Notes under the pieces: generated by a model
Databases searched by the model: none
What the model was told of the DNA's origin: nothing
Seen by the model: only the letters and a program-made list of their open reading frames with translations
Part shown: piece after piece, positions 7,022 to 14,354 of the stretch
How the letters are laid out: every line of letters starts with the position of its first letter
Position numbering within the stretch: position 1 is the stretch's first letter
Source of the DNA: Bacillota bacterium
GTDB lineage: Bacteria; Bacillota; UBA4882; UBA8346
Reading direction: 5' to 3'
Assembly: GCA_029974635.1 (NCBI GenBank)
Contig: JARKQY010000052.1
Span: 1 to 64,000, forward strand
Length of the DNA stretch: 64,000 nucleotides
Made by a program: the position numbers and the translations under genes

Positions 7022-8086
7022 TTAGTTTAATAATTCTATACAATTCAAATCTTCAAATGCTAACATGATTCTTTCAAGATGACTCCACCATATTACTGCA
7101 TTTATTTTTTTGTTCCAAAATTCTACAGGAGTAAATAACATCTTTATTACAGATCTTTTATAATCCATGATTAAATCATCAAAAGTATAATTTGAAATTC
7201 CATTTTTTAATAATACATTATGATAACTTTTCAAAAGCTTAAACTCAAATTCTTTTCTTCTATCAGGATACCAATGCATTGCTATCATATAAGCTAAGTC
7301 ATCTGTAGCTAGTCCATAAGAATATACTTGCCAATCAATTATTTTAATTGGATCTTCTTTTTTAATGGGGAATAAAAAATTCCAAAAATGGGCGTCTTTT
7401 TGTATTAAAGTAATATTTTTAAAAGTCATAAATCTATCTATAAGGATTTCAAAATTATCAATATATCTTTTCATAATTTCTTTTCTTTTCTCAGTTAATC
7501 TGTCACCCATAAAATCAATAAAATTTTGCAGATCATTATTTACAAAATCATTAAAATCAACTATAAACATTTTTTTAGTTGGAAATTCAGCTACAACATT
7601 TTGTAAATCCTGATGATCCCACCAAAAGGATTGTATTCTCGCTAAACATTCAATTGCTAGGTTACTATTTTCAAAGGTTGGAGGTATTGGCCACTCAGTC
7701 ACATAATGAGATTTTGATAAATCTTCAAAAACTAAATTGAATATTTTATTTGTTTCATCATATTGTGCGAAATAACAAAAAAGAATAAGGCTTTGTTCGC
7801 ATTTTGGTGCGACTTCATTATAAAAGCTAACTTCTTTCTCTCCAAATCCTTTTAATTCTTCTGGTAAATTGGATTTTGTAATTTTAATAAAAAGTGATTC
7901 TGGTAAATCCAATTTATTTTTTTTATAGTTAATTTCGATAATAGCAGTTCCGGAAACTGTTAAATTCCAATTATTCTTGATTTGAAAACCTTTAATTTCC
8001 TGAGATGTTATACTATATCGTTTACTTAATATTTGAGCTAACCAATCGATGGTTATTTCATCAAATGATTTTATAATTTCATTCAT
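7022..8086 (-). CDS. phosphotransferase (ecdysteroid kinase/APH-like fold)
   Basis: A 354-residue protein with the aminoglycoside-phosphotransferase/choline-kinase fold. Visible motifs are the catalytic loop LIQKDAHFWNFLFP (Asp and Asn of HxDxxxxN, with Lys replacing the usual Gly) and the metal-binding IKIIDWQVYSYGLATDDLAY. Upstream, LFIKITK supplies the probable ATP-contacting lysine. Members phosphorylate small hydroxylated molecules; no substrate can be read from the sequence. The start is the ATG at 8086, with TTTGGAGGATTCAA before it. It is the only gene between attC-like sites 6 and 7. Phosphotransferases are classical resistance cassettes, but resistance should not be assumed here. 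Confidence 0.75.
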   Translation of the reverse strand: MNEIIKSFDEITIDWLAQILSKRYSITSQEIKGFQIKNNWNLTVSGTAIIEINYKKNKLDLPESLFIKITKSNLPEELKGFGEKEVSFYNEVAPKCEQSLILFCYFAQYDETNKIFNLVFEDLSKSHYVTEWPIPPTFENSNLAIECLARIQSFWWDHQDLQNVVAEFPTKKMFIVDFNDFVNNDLQNFIDFMGDRLTEKRKEIMKRYIDNFEILIDRFMTFKNITLIQKDAHFWNFLFPIKKEDPIKIIDWQVYSYGLATDDLAYMIAMHWYPDRRKEFEFKLLKSYHNVLLKNGISNYTFDDLIMDYKRSVIKMLFTPVEFWNKKINAVIWWSHLERIMLAFEDLNCIELLN

Positions 8087-8163
8087 TTGAATCCTCCAAA
8101 TAAAAGACTTGTTTAAAATATTTTTTAGCGACACGATGTCGCGTTTTCTTTGCGTGTGGTTTC

Positions 8164-8341
8164 AGATAACGTTGGGGGTTACCGACGCGGCTGAGAAATT
8201 ACATAGCTCCTATGTTTTCGAAGCCGTGTGACGCGCCTACATCATGAATTAACATCTTGAACCAACTTCATGAATCAGCTTTCTTCTTCGAATCAGCTTC
8301 TTCGAATACCGCGCCCCGTAAGCAGTAACGCGGTGATAAGC
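8164..8341 (-). repeat. attC-like site 7
   Basis: 178 bp. Core plus AGATAAC (8164-8170), minus AACGTTATCT; the inverse core at the right is GATAAGC (8335-8341) rather than GTT. The same GATAAGC variant occurs at the left end of site 8, so both ends of this cassette carry the same change. Inner stem GGGTTACCG/CAGTAACGCGG, and second stem GACGCGCC with CCGCGCCCC. Leader hairpin GCGACA-CGA-TGTCGC at 8128-8142. Confidence 0.75.
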
Positions 8342-8402
8342 GCCGTATAACCCAGGGTGGGCCAAGGGCGACCAACCCGTCGCTTACTCTGAATAACTAT
8401 TA

Positions 8403-9017
8403 TCAAGTTATTATAAATGTATTTTTAATATACTCTATTTCATTTGGAACTTTTTTAAACTCATTCCATAAAAGTTTTCCTGTATCATCCCACTGAACAT
8501 GATTAGCTTTTTCTCTACTATAATTTAAAAAGCGATTATAAATAAACCTAAGAATCTCTTCCCAAGTATATTGGGGAACCTTATTGTAATTATCCGGAAG
8601 ATTATTTTTGTTTTTTCCTGCACACAAAAATGAAAAATATCTTTCCGGGAAAGAATAAAAACCATTATTGCAAATATCTGCTACTATTACATCCAAATCT
8701 TTATGACTATCCCCAACTACCCCAAGGGAAGTTAGTACGCTTTTTATAACATTATTTTTTTTCCATGGGTCATTTATTTTACAATCCCCTATTGTAGCAT
8801 CAGCGATAACAAAAAAAATCTTTGATGGGTTTTCTATTTCGTCTTGCATTGGTCTTCTGAGATTTTCTTTTCTTTCTGGCAATCTTACACCAGCTACATC
8901 GATCTCCGTTTGAACATCTTCACCATATTCATTATGGACAATAAAATTAGAAAAAGTATAAAATCCATTGAGCCTTAAATACCAGTATAGTAGTTTTTCA
9001 TTATTAATTGGTACCAT
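8403..9017 (-). CDS. hypothetical cassette protein, possibly nuclease-like
   Basis: A 204-residue soluble protein that I do not recognise. The ATG at 9017 follows AAGGAGATGCAAA. The N-terminal part (LLYWYLRLNGFYTFSNFIVH, then TEIDVAGVRLPE and IFFVIADAT) has the spacing and secondary structure of a restriction-endonuclease-like fold, with an acidic pair near DVAGVR. The expected catalytic lysine is not clear, so a nuclease function is only a suggestion. The C-terminal half is rich in Trp, Asn and Lys. It is the only gene between attC-like sites 7 and 8, and is AT-rich like the other cargo. Confidence 0.6.
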   Translation of the reverse strand: MVPINNEKLLYWYLRLNGFYTFSNFIVHNEYGEDVQTEIDVAGVRLPERKENLRRPMQDEIENPSKIFFVIADATIGDCKINDPWKKNNVIKSVLTSLGVVGDSHKDLDVIVADICNNGFYSFPERYFSFLCAGKNKNNLPDNYNKVPQYTWEEILRFIYNRFLNYSREKANHVQWDDTGKLLWNEFKKVPNEIEYIKNTFIIT

Positions 9018-9081
9018 TTTGCATCTCCTTATTTTCAATTTTTAGCGGCCACGGAAGGCCGCTGGTTTTGGGTTATATGGC

Positions 9082-9234
9082 GCTTATCGTCTTGGCATCT
9101 GCGACGTCCACCGGCCTTAGATAAATCCTATCTTAGGTCGGTGGATGTGGCGCGCAATCTACGTGAATTGACTTTCATTCCTAGCTTCATGACATTTCTT
9201 ACCGCGCCCGTCAGCGTCAGATGCCATGTTATAC
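9082..9234 (-). repeat. attC-like site 8 (nearest the recombinase)
   Basis: 153 bp. Core region plus GCTTATC (9082-9088), inverse core plus GTTATAC (9228-9234). Perfect inner stem TGGCATCTG (9093-9101)/CAGATGCCA (9218-9226). Internal hairpin CCACCGGCCTTAGATA/TATCTTAGGTCGGTGG; GGCGCGC and CGCGCCCG can pair. The left flank (9070-9088) is an inverted repeat of the right flank of site 7 (8335-8353), one difference in 19. 3' hairpin CAGCCGAACC/GGTTGGCTG at 9274-9297. Confidence 0.8.
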
Positions 9235-9321
9235 GTCGTATCGAGCCGGACAGAATATATTCGCTTTCACGTCAGCCGAACCACGGATGGTTGGCTGATC
9301 GGCAATATGATTAACACAGTT

Positions 9322-10320
9322 TTATATAACTAATGTATCAACTAACCATTTTTGAATATGTCCTTCTATATTTGAATTGTAACAGAGTAAATCATCGCAA
9401 GTATTTGGTGGTAAAGAAATTAAAGATACATAAAAAGTACAAGTATCACAATTTGTCATTTCAATTTCAAATGTTTGGTTAAAAATTGTAGAAAGGGTTT
9501 TTGTCTCATTTATAAGATGAAAAGGCCCAAATCTAACACAAAACAATATTAAATTTGCTGCAACCGATGAGATTACATTTATAAGTTTCGCCTCACTAAA
9601 ATGGACATCTCTATCATGTTTTGTTTTATTATACGCATCATACCAAGGTAATGACTGAGTTGGTGATGCAATATTCCATCCCAAAAATGGCTTAAATATT
9701 GGTACAGAATTATAATTTCTTAATTTTACTTGAAAGTCATTTAAGTATAATGCATTCAATAATTTGATATAATCTTGAGTTGTAAAAGTTCGCCCGTTAG
9801 TAGGTTGTAAATTCGCCTTATTAATAAATGATTTCCATTGATTTTCAACTTCGGTACAAGAAAGAATTAACAACTCGCGGGTTTTATGACTATAAGCATC
9901 TAAACCAGCGTTATCCGGTTCAATATATAATAAAACTTCATCTAATTTCTCCACCAAAATTCTTAATGCTTGTTCAGCAGAACGCTGTTGAATCTGAGTT
10001 ATATTAAGACCTTGATATAATTCTTCTTGAAAATATAAACCAGGTCGCCATACTCCTTCTATTGTGTGACCCACTTCGAACAGTGTTGGTTTAATGTCAA
10101 TTGCTCCAAATACTCTTTGTACCCAATCTTGTAGTAAGCCATTTTTCTTTTCTATGACTGTAAGCCCAGGAGAAATTACATATAATCCATAGCCCCTTCC
10201 GTAGAAATGAACAAAATGAGTATCAGTTTCATACGCATATCCTAAAGCTTGATCTTCATGGATAGTATTAACAAAATTCGGTAATGTTGTTTTTGTGTTT
10301 TTATAACAAATACCTTTCAT
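9322..10320 (-). CDS. hypothetical cassette protein (first cassette)
   Basis: A 332-residue soluble protein with no family I can name. A conserved-looking core near residues 225-262 reads LPWYDAYNKTKHDRDVHFSE followed by AKLINVISSVAANLILFCVR. This W-x2-Y-N-K-x-KH-x-R pattern followed by a long helix recurs in uncharacterised, sometimes HEPN-like, bacterial proteins. The ATG at 10320 has TTTGGAGG upstream and a leader hairpin plus GCTAAAAAATATTT before that, as in other cassettes. It is the cargo between the attI-like tract and attC-like site 8, the position most readily expressed in an integron. Confidence 0.6.
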   Translation of the reverse strand: MKGICYKNTKTTLPNFVNTIHEDQALGYAYETDTHFVHFYGRGYGLYVISPGLTVIEKKNGLLQDWVQRVFGAIDIKPTLFEVGHTIEGVWRPGLYFQEELYQGLNITQIQQRSAEQALRILVEKLDEVLLYIEPDNAGLDAYSHKTRELLILSCTEVENQWKSFINKANLQPTNGRTFTTQDYIKLLNALYLNDFQVKLRNYNSVPIFKPFLGWNIASPTQSLPWYDAYNKTKHDRDVHFSEAKLINVISSVAANLILFCVRFGPFHLINETKTLSTIFNQTFEIEMTNCDTCTFYVSLISLPPNTCDDLLCYNSNIEGHIQKWLVDTLVI

Positions 10321-10370
10321 AATATTACCTCCAAATATTTTTTAGCCGTGCCCACGATGGGCCGGCTTGA

Positions 10371-10460
10371 GGCTCGATATGTCGTATAACTACTGAATAA
10401 CCGTTTATTGCATATAACGCTTAATGTAATGATATTATTGTGAATTCCGGTTAATAGATA
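10371..10460 (-). other. attI-like tract beside the recombinase gene
   Basis: Between the recombinase stop and the first cassette lies an AT-rich tract without the long internal hairpin of the other sites. On the minus strand it holds three GTTAT cores: AGCGTTATATG, ACGGTTATTCA and TAGTTATACG. The last (10384-10390) is the likely junction, because the bases beyond it (10371-10390) are an inverted repeat of the far end of the first cassette (9228-9247, 18 of 20). Several cores beside the integrase and no hairpin is the layout of an integron attI. Inferred only from position and motifs. Confidence 0.5.
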
Positions 10461-11201
10461 TTATTGCGATCCATTTCGGTTAATGCTAACTTTGTCTGCA
10501 TTCCCTGTATTACTAAAATCAGTCCCAATGGTATCTAATGGGCTCTGAATCTTCTTAAGAGCACGTTGACTTACATGTGTATAAATCTCCGTGGTTTTTG
10601 AGCTATTATGTCCCAACAATTCTTGGATGTATCGCAAATCAGTTCCATTTTCCAACAAATGCGTTGCAAACGAATGACTCAACGAATGAACCGTAAAATG
10701 ATTAGTAACGCCAATCTTCGATAACGCATCTTCCATAATCTTTTGTACCGTGCGCGTACTCAAGTGCCGATCCGGAATAGAACCTGGAAACAGCCAACTT
10801 TCAGGACGATATTTTCTTCTATAAATCTCTACCATCGTTAAAGCAGCGGCAACTTTTCCGGAGTTCTTTAAAAAACGTCCGATTTGAAGTTTATATGCTT
10901 TTCGAGTACTGGGACTTAAGCCGCTAAGCTTAAGTTCGGTTTCAACTTTTTTGGCAGTCTTGTCATTTAGCTCATTAGCCAACTCGGAACTGAATTCAAG
11001 CTTTTCATAACCAAAAAGTTCGCCAAGTTTTTCAAGGGAATAGTTCGTTTTAGGAATAATCCAATTTTTTTGCGTCGAATCCCAGCGCCTTCCCTCAATT
11101 GTTCTAATCTTTCAACATAATCGACATTTAATATTTTTTTCGACAATGATTATGCCCATTTTATTCTCCAACTCTACTGAATTTCCTTCATATTTTTCCA
11201 T
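10461..11201 (-). pseudogene. tyrosine recombinase (integron-integrase-like), decayed
   Basis: The best-preserved part (10461-10982) reads a core-binding start, LSGLSPSTRKAYKLQIGRFL, joined directly to YRRKYRPESWLFPG and the catalytic tail HSLSHSFATHLLENGTDLRY...LLGHNSSKTTEIYTHV. About 130 residues between them, including the first catalytic Arg and the beta-hairpin Lys, are missing. The second catalytic Arg of HxLR is Ser. Upstream, the same frame continues through RTIEGRRWDSTQKNWIIPKT before a frameshift near 11112; the probable original start is the ATG at 11201, behind GGAG. It should therefore be inactive. Family members integrate and excise DNA at paired sites. Its location at the head of the array suggests it, or an intact relative, built the array. 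Confidence 0.8.
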
Positions 11202-11239
11202 AACAATCCATCTCCTAATTTTTAGATGCAATTACAAAA

Positions 11240-11268
11240 AACATATCACGAACATATGTTCTTGTCAA
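11240..11268 (-). promoter_or_regulatory. LexA-controlled promoter of the recombinase
   Basis: Minus-strand TTGACA (11263-11268) and TATGTT (11240-11245) are 17 bp apart. The spacer contains AGAACATATGTTCG (11249-11262), which matches the Firmicute LexA (SOS) box CGAAC-N4-GTTCG except for its first base. LexA bound there would cover the promoter. The transcript would begin about 30 bp before the recombinase start at 11201. Control by LexA is inferred from the site. Confidence 0.85.
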
Positions 11269-11277
11269 CCCAAAAAT

Positions 11278-11303
11278 AAAAAGCCCACTTATGATGGACT
11301 TTT
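11278..11303 (-). terminator. terminator after the beta-glucosidase gene
   Basis: Plus-strand AAAAGCCCA and TGGACTTTT can pair over nine bases around a short loop. On the minus strand the stem is followed by TTTTTATTTTT. It ends transcription coming from the gene at 11399-12748 just before the recombinase promoter, and may work in both directions. Confidence 0.7.
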
Positions 11304-11398
11304 ACATTTTGACTCAACTTTCAGAGCATAAATTCGACAGATAACCCTTGAGTAATCATTTTTCGTGCTTTTTCGCATGTTTCATGGTTGAGACATTC

Positions 11399-12748
11399 CT
11401 ACAAACACGCCCCATTAGTCGCAATAATCTCTTTATACCACAGGGCCGAATCTTTCAATAGCCGCTTCTGGGATTCAAAATCCACGTAAATCAAGCCAAA
11501 ACGCTCTCTAAATCCAAACGACCATTCGAAATTATCCATAACCGACCAGTGAAAATAGCCTTCCACCTTGAACCCGTCGTTGACGGCGCGCTGGAGCTGC
11601 CGTAAATAAAGGGTTAAATAATCAACCCGCTGGGCGTCATGGACTTTACCGTCCACGGAGATCCAGTCCACATTGGACATTCCGTTCTCCGCAAAAATTA
11701 GCGGCAGTTGGTAGCGCTCATAGAAAAAGCGCGGTGTCCAGTATAGTACCTCAGGAAGAACCGGCCAGTCAAAAGCGGTTATCGGATGACCCGGCCGTAA
11801 TGACACTTCTTCGGGACCGTTGGGGCTGGCCTTGACGTATTTTCCAAAATAAGTATTCAGACCGAGGAAGTCAAGAGGCTGATGGATGATATCCAGATCA
11901 CTCTCCGGAAACTCCGGCATGCTATCGCCAAAGACCCGTAATCCATCCTCCGGATAATGTCCTAAACAAACCGGATCGATCCACCAGGCATTGTTCCAGG
12001 TATTCCGCTGCGTAACGGCAAAAGTATCCCGCCGGGCGGCTTCCACATCCTCTGGTTTCAAAGTGAATGGAATTGTTGCGTTGCCCTGAGGGGCATAACC
12101 GATTCGGGCCGGGGTTTTGGAGTTAGCCCGAATGGCCTGAACCGCTTTTCCATGTGCTAATAACGCATTATGGCCCACTTGCAGAAACTGAGAAATATCA
12201 AGCTTAAGTCCCGGGGCATGCTGGCCGTCTAAATGACCCAAACCGACGAAGCATTGAGGTTCATTTAACGTAAACCAATGGCTGACCCGGTCCGAAAGAT
12301 GCTCCACAACTATCTTTGCATACTCAGCGAACCAATCCGGGCTGTCCGGGTTTAGCCAACCGCCCCGGATGAATAATTCATAGGGGTAATCCCAATGAAA
12401 CAAGGTAATATAGGGAACGATCCTGGCCTCAAGCAAGGCATCCACCAAACGATCATAAAAAGCCAAGCCGCCGGCATTGATTTTTCCGGTGCCCGACGGG
12501 AGAATTCGCGGCCAGGAAATCGAACAGCGGTAACCTGTAAAGCCAATCTGACGCATCAGATTTACATCTTCTTGATAGCGGTGATAATGGTCGCAAGCAA
12601 CCTCTCCCGTTTGGCCGTTCCAAATCTTCCCCGGCTGCCGCACAAACTTGTCCCAAACGGAAAACCCCTTGCCGTCCTCATAAACGGCGCCTTCCAGTTG
12701 ATATGCGGCGGAAGCTGCGCCCCACACAAAACCTTTTGGAAAACTCAA
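11399..12748 (-). CDS. GH1 beta-glucosidase
   Basis: A 449-residue glycoside hydrolase family 1 enzyme of usual length, probably cytoplasmic. It would hydrolyse beta-linked glucosides or galactosides by a retaining mechanism. The acid/base glutamate is in FTLNEPQC and the nucleophile in LIFAENGMSN. The N-terminal signature FPKGFVWGAASAAYQLEGA and the C-terminal GYFHWSVMDNFEWSFGF subsite loop are intact. The start is a TTG at 12748 behind AGGGGGGC. About 320 bp of repeats separate it from purD, so it is probably transcribed on its own, ending at the terminator at 11278. Substrate within GH1 cannot be assigned from sequence alone. Confidence 0.95.
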   Translation of the reverse strand: MSFPKGFVWGAASAAYQLEGAVYEDGKGFSVWDKFVRQPGKIWNGQTGEVACDHYHRYQEDVNLMRQIGFTGYRCSISWPRILPSGTGKINAGGLAFYDRLVDALLEARIVPYITLFHWDYPYELFIRGGWLNPDSPDWFAEYAKIVVEHLSDRVSHWFTLNEPQCFVGLGHLDGQHAPGLKLDISQFLQVGHNALLAHGKAVQAIRANSKTPARIGYAPQGNATIPFTLKPEDVEAARRDTFAVTQRNTWNNAWWIDPVCLGHYPEDGLRVFGDSMPEFPESDLDIIHQPLDFLGLNTYFGKYVKASPNGPEEVSLRPGHPITAFDWPVLPEVLYWTPRFFYERYQLPLIFAENGMSNVDWISVDGKVHDAQRVDYLTLYLRQLQRAVNDGFKVEGYFHWSVMDNFEWSFGFRERFGLIYVDFESQKRLLKDSALWYKEIIATNGACL

Positions 12749-12764
12749 TAAAAGCCCCCCTAGA

Positions 12765-13040
12765 TCAGGATTTCTAGGATTATAGGATTAAAATATCTAT
12801 AAAAATCTTCTGAATCCTCCTAATCCCGTTAATCCAGTAACCTTCTTTTAAACCCATCAAACCACAAACCTTTTAGACGGGATTTACAGGATTTATTGGA
12901 TTAAATCATTTTCAAATACTGCCTTTGCTTTTATGAATAATCCCCCTAATCCCCTTAATCCTGTCCAGTAACCTTGTTTTAGGCCATCAAAACCACAAAC
13001 TCTTTAGACAGGATTTACAGGATTTATTGGATTAAATCAT
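12765..13040. repeat. two copies of an intergenic stem-loop repeat
   Basis: Two copies (about 12811-12906 and 12938-13036) of a unit that starts AATCC(C/T)GTTAATCC, passes a 50-60 base loop containing AGTAACCTTGTTTT, and ends TTTAGACAGGATTTACAGG. The start and end pair over AATCCTGTC/GACAGGATT. Similar units occur at 27384 and 44309, with fragments at 15728, 23808, 44437 and 46250. All are intergenic and no gene is present in this gap. Confidence 0.75.
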
Positions 13041-13068
13041 TTTAAAACCACAAATGACCGGCGACGAA

Positions 13069-14349
13069 CTATGACATCGTAAACCGCTTCAATTCCCGTC
13101 CGGCAATGTCTTTCCGGTAATAAACGCCTTCAAACGACACGTTACCGATAGCCTTATAGGCTCCCGCAGCGGCTTCATGAATGTTCCGGCCAAGGTAGAC
13201 CAGGTTTAAAACCCGGCCGCCGCTGGTTACGAAAGCACCATTCCCGTTTAATCCGGTTCCGGCATGAAAGATTAAGGCATCACCTGTTTGATCCAAACCG
13301 TTGATAATTTTCCCGGTAGCAAATTTTCCGGGATAGCCTGCCGAGGCTGCTACGACGCAAACCGCCACCGTATCCCTTTTCCAACGCACCGACTCCGGAT
13401 TTAGCTTCCCCGAAACCGCATCCCAACAGATTTGGGCCAAATCCGAATCCAGCAAGGGCAATACCGCTTGGGTCTCCGGATCGCCAAACCGGACATTATA
13501 TTCAATCACCTTCGGACCGTCTTTGGTCAGCATCAAACCCAGGAATAACGTGCCCACAAAAGGACATCCCTCATCCCGCATTGCTTCAATGGTCGGATTC
13601 AAAATTTCCCGGATGACCCGTTCGGAAACGACGCTGGTAAAAATCGAAGCGGGCGCGTATGCCCCCATTCCCCCGGTATTAGGTCCGGTATCATTATCGC
13701 CGATTCGCTTATGATCCTGGGCCGGAAGCATGGGCACCGCTGATTTCCCGTCGCAAAAGGCAAGCAGGGAAACCTCCTCGCCTTCAAGAAACTCCTCAAT
13801 AACCACCGCAGTTCCCGAATCCCCGAAGACCCGTTCGACCATCATCCGATCTACCGCCTGATAAGCAGTTTCCAAGTCAGTGGCTACAATGACTCCCTTG
13901 CCCGCAGCCAGGCCGTCGGCCTTTACCACAATGGGAACTCCGGTTTCACGTATGTGTTGCTTGGCGGACGCCGCGTCATGAAACACTTCAAAACCGGCCG
14001 TGGGAATACGATATTTTTTCATAAATTCTTTGGCGAACGCTTTGCTCCATTCAAGCCGGGCCGCAGCCTTGGTAGGCCCGTATATCTTTAAGCCGCGTTC
14101 TTGAAAAACATCTACGACTCCCCCGGCCAAGTATGCATCCGGGCCGACCACCGTCAGATCCACCTCTTGTTCAGCGGCAAAGTCGGCAATCGCATGATAA
14201 TTACCGGAATCAATCTTGGTATTCTCCGCAATCCGACTGGTTCCACCATTCCCGGGGCAGCAGAAAACTTTGGAAACCAAAAGGCTTTGACTCAATTTCC
14301 ATGCCAGCGCATGTTCACGCCCTCCGCTTCCAATGACCATTATCTTCAA
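13069..14349 (-). CDS. purD: phosphoribosylamine-glycine ligase
   Basis: A 426-residue ATP-grasp enzyme (GAR synthetase) that joins glycine to phosphoribosylamine in step two of purine synthesis. The N-terminal MVIGSGGREHALAWKL and the ATP-grasp elements KADGLAAGKGVIVA, TGPNTGGMGAYAP and EYNVRFGDPE are all present, and the length is normal. The start is a TTG at 14349 behind GGGGGG, 5 bp after purC. It is the last purine gene of the operon. Confidence 0.97.
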   Translation of the reverse strand: MKIMVIGSGGREHALAWKLSQSLLVSKVFCCPGNGGTSRIAENTKIDSGNYHAIADFAAEQEVDLTVVGPDAYLAGGVVDVFQERGLKIYGPTKAAARLEWSKAFAKEFMKKYRIPTAGFEVFHDAASAKQHIRETGVPIVVKADGLAAGKGVIVATDLETAYQAVDRMMVERVFGDSGTAVVIEEFLEGEEVSLLAFCDGKSAVPMLPAQDHKRIGDNDTGPNTGGMGAYAPASIFTSVVSERVIREILNPTIEAMRDEGCPFVGTLFLGLMLTKDGPKVIEYNVRFGDPETQAVLPLLDSDLAQICWDAVSGKLNPESVRWKRDTVAVCVVAASAGYPGKFATGKIINGLDQTGDALIFHAGTGLNGNGAFVTSGGRVLNLVYLGRNIHEAAAGAYKAIGNVSFEGVYYRKDIAGRELKRFTMS

Positions 14350-14354
14350 AAAAA

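Larger units (their letters stand above)
1053..11268 (-). mobile_element. integron-like gene cassette array with decayed recombinase
   Basis: The array runs on the minus strand from a LexA-controlled tyrosine recombinase pseudogene (right end) through an attI-like tract and eight attC-like repeats. Between consecutive repeats sit one or two unrelated genes, always in the same orientation. Repeats at 9082, 8164, 6860, 5939, 5471, 4338, 3263 and 1053 share a core layout although their stems differ in sequence. In most units the two cassette ends match as inverted repeats, as expected if each unit once circularised through its own site. The recombinase lies in the same orientation as the cassettes, as in inverted-integrase integrons. 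I infer an old, now immobile array; the family of the recombinase is not proven. Confidence 0.7.

Noticed and set aside
1053-9234. CRISPR array
   Set aside because: Repeats are 97-183 bp, differ in stem sequence, and are separated by whole genes; no short identical repeats or Cas genes.
1053-9234. HEARO/omega-RNA or group II intron copies
   Set aside because: No IscB/TnpB, HNH or reverse-transcriptase gene is nearby, and the matched cassette ends and recombinase fit attC sites better.
11146-11331. plus-strand 61-residue ORF
   Set aside because: It is antisense to the recombinase start and its LexA promoter; no ribosome site.
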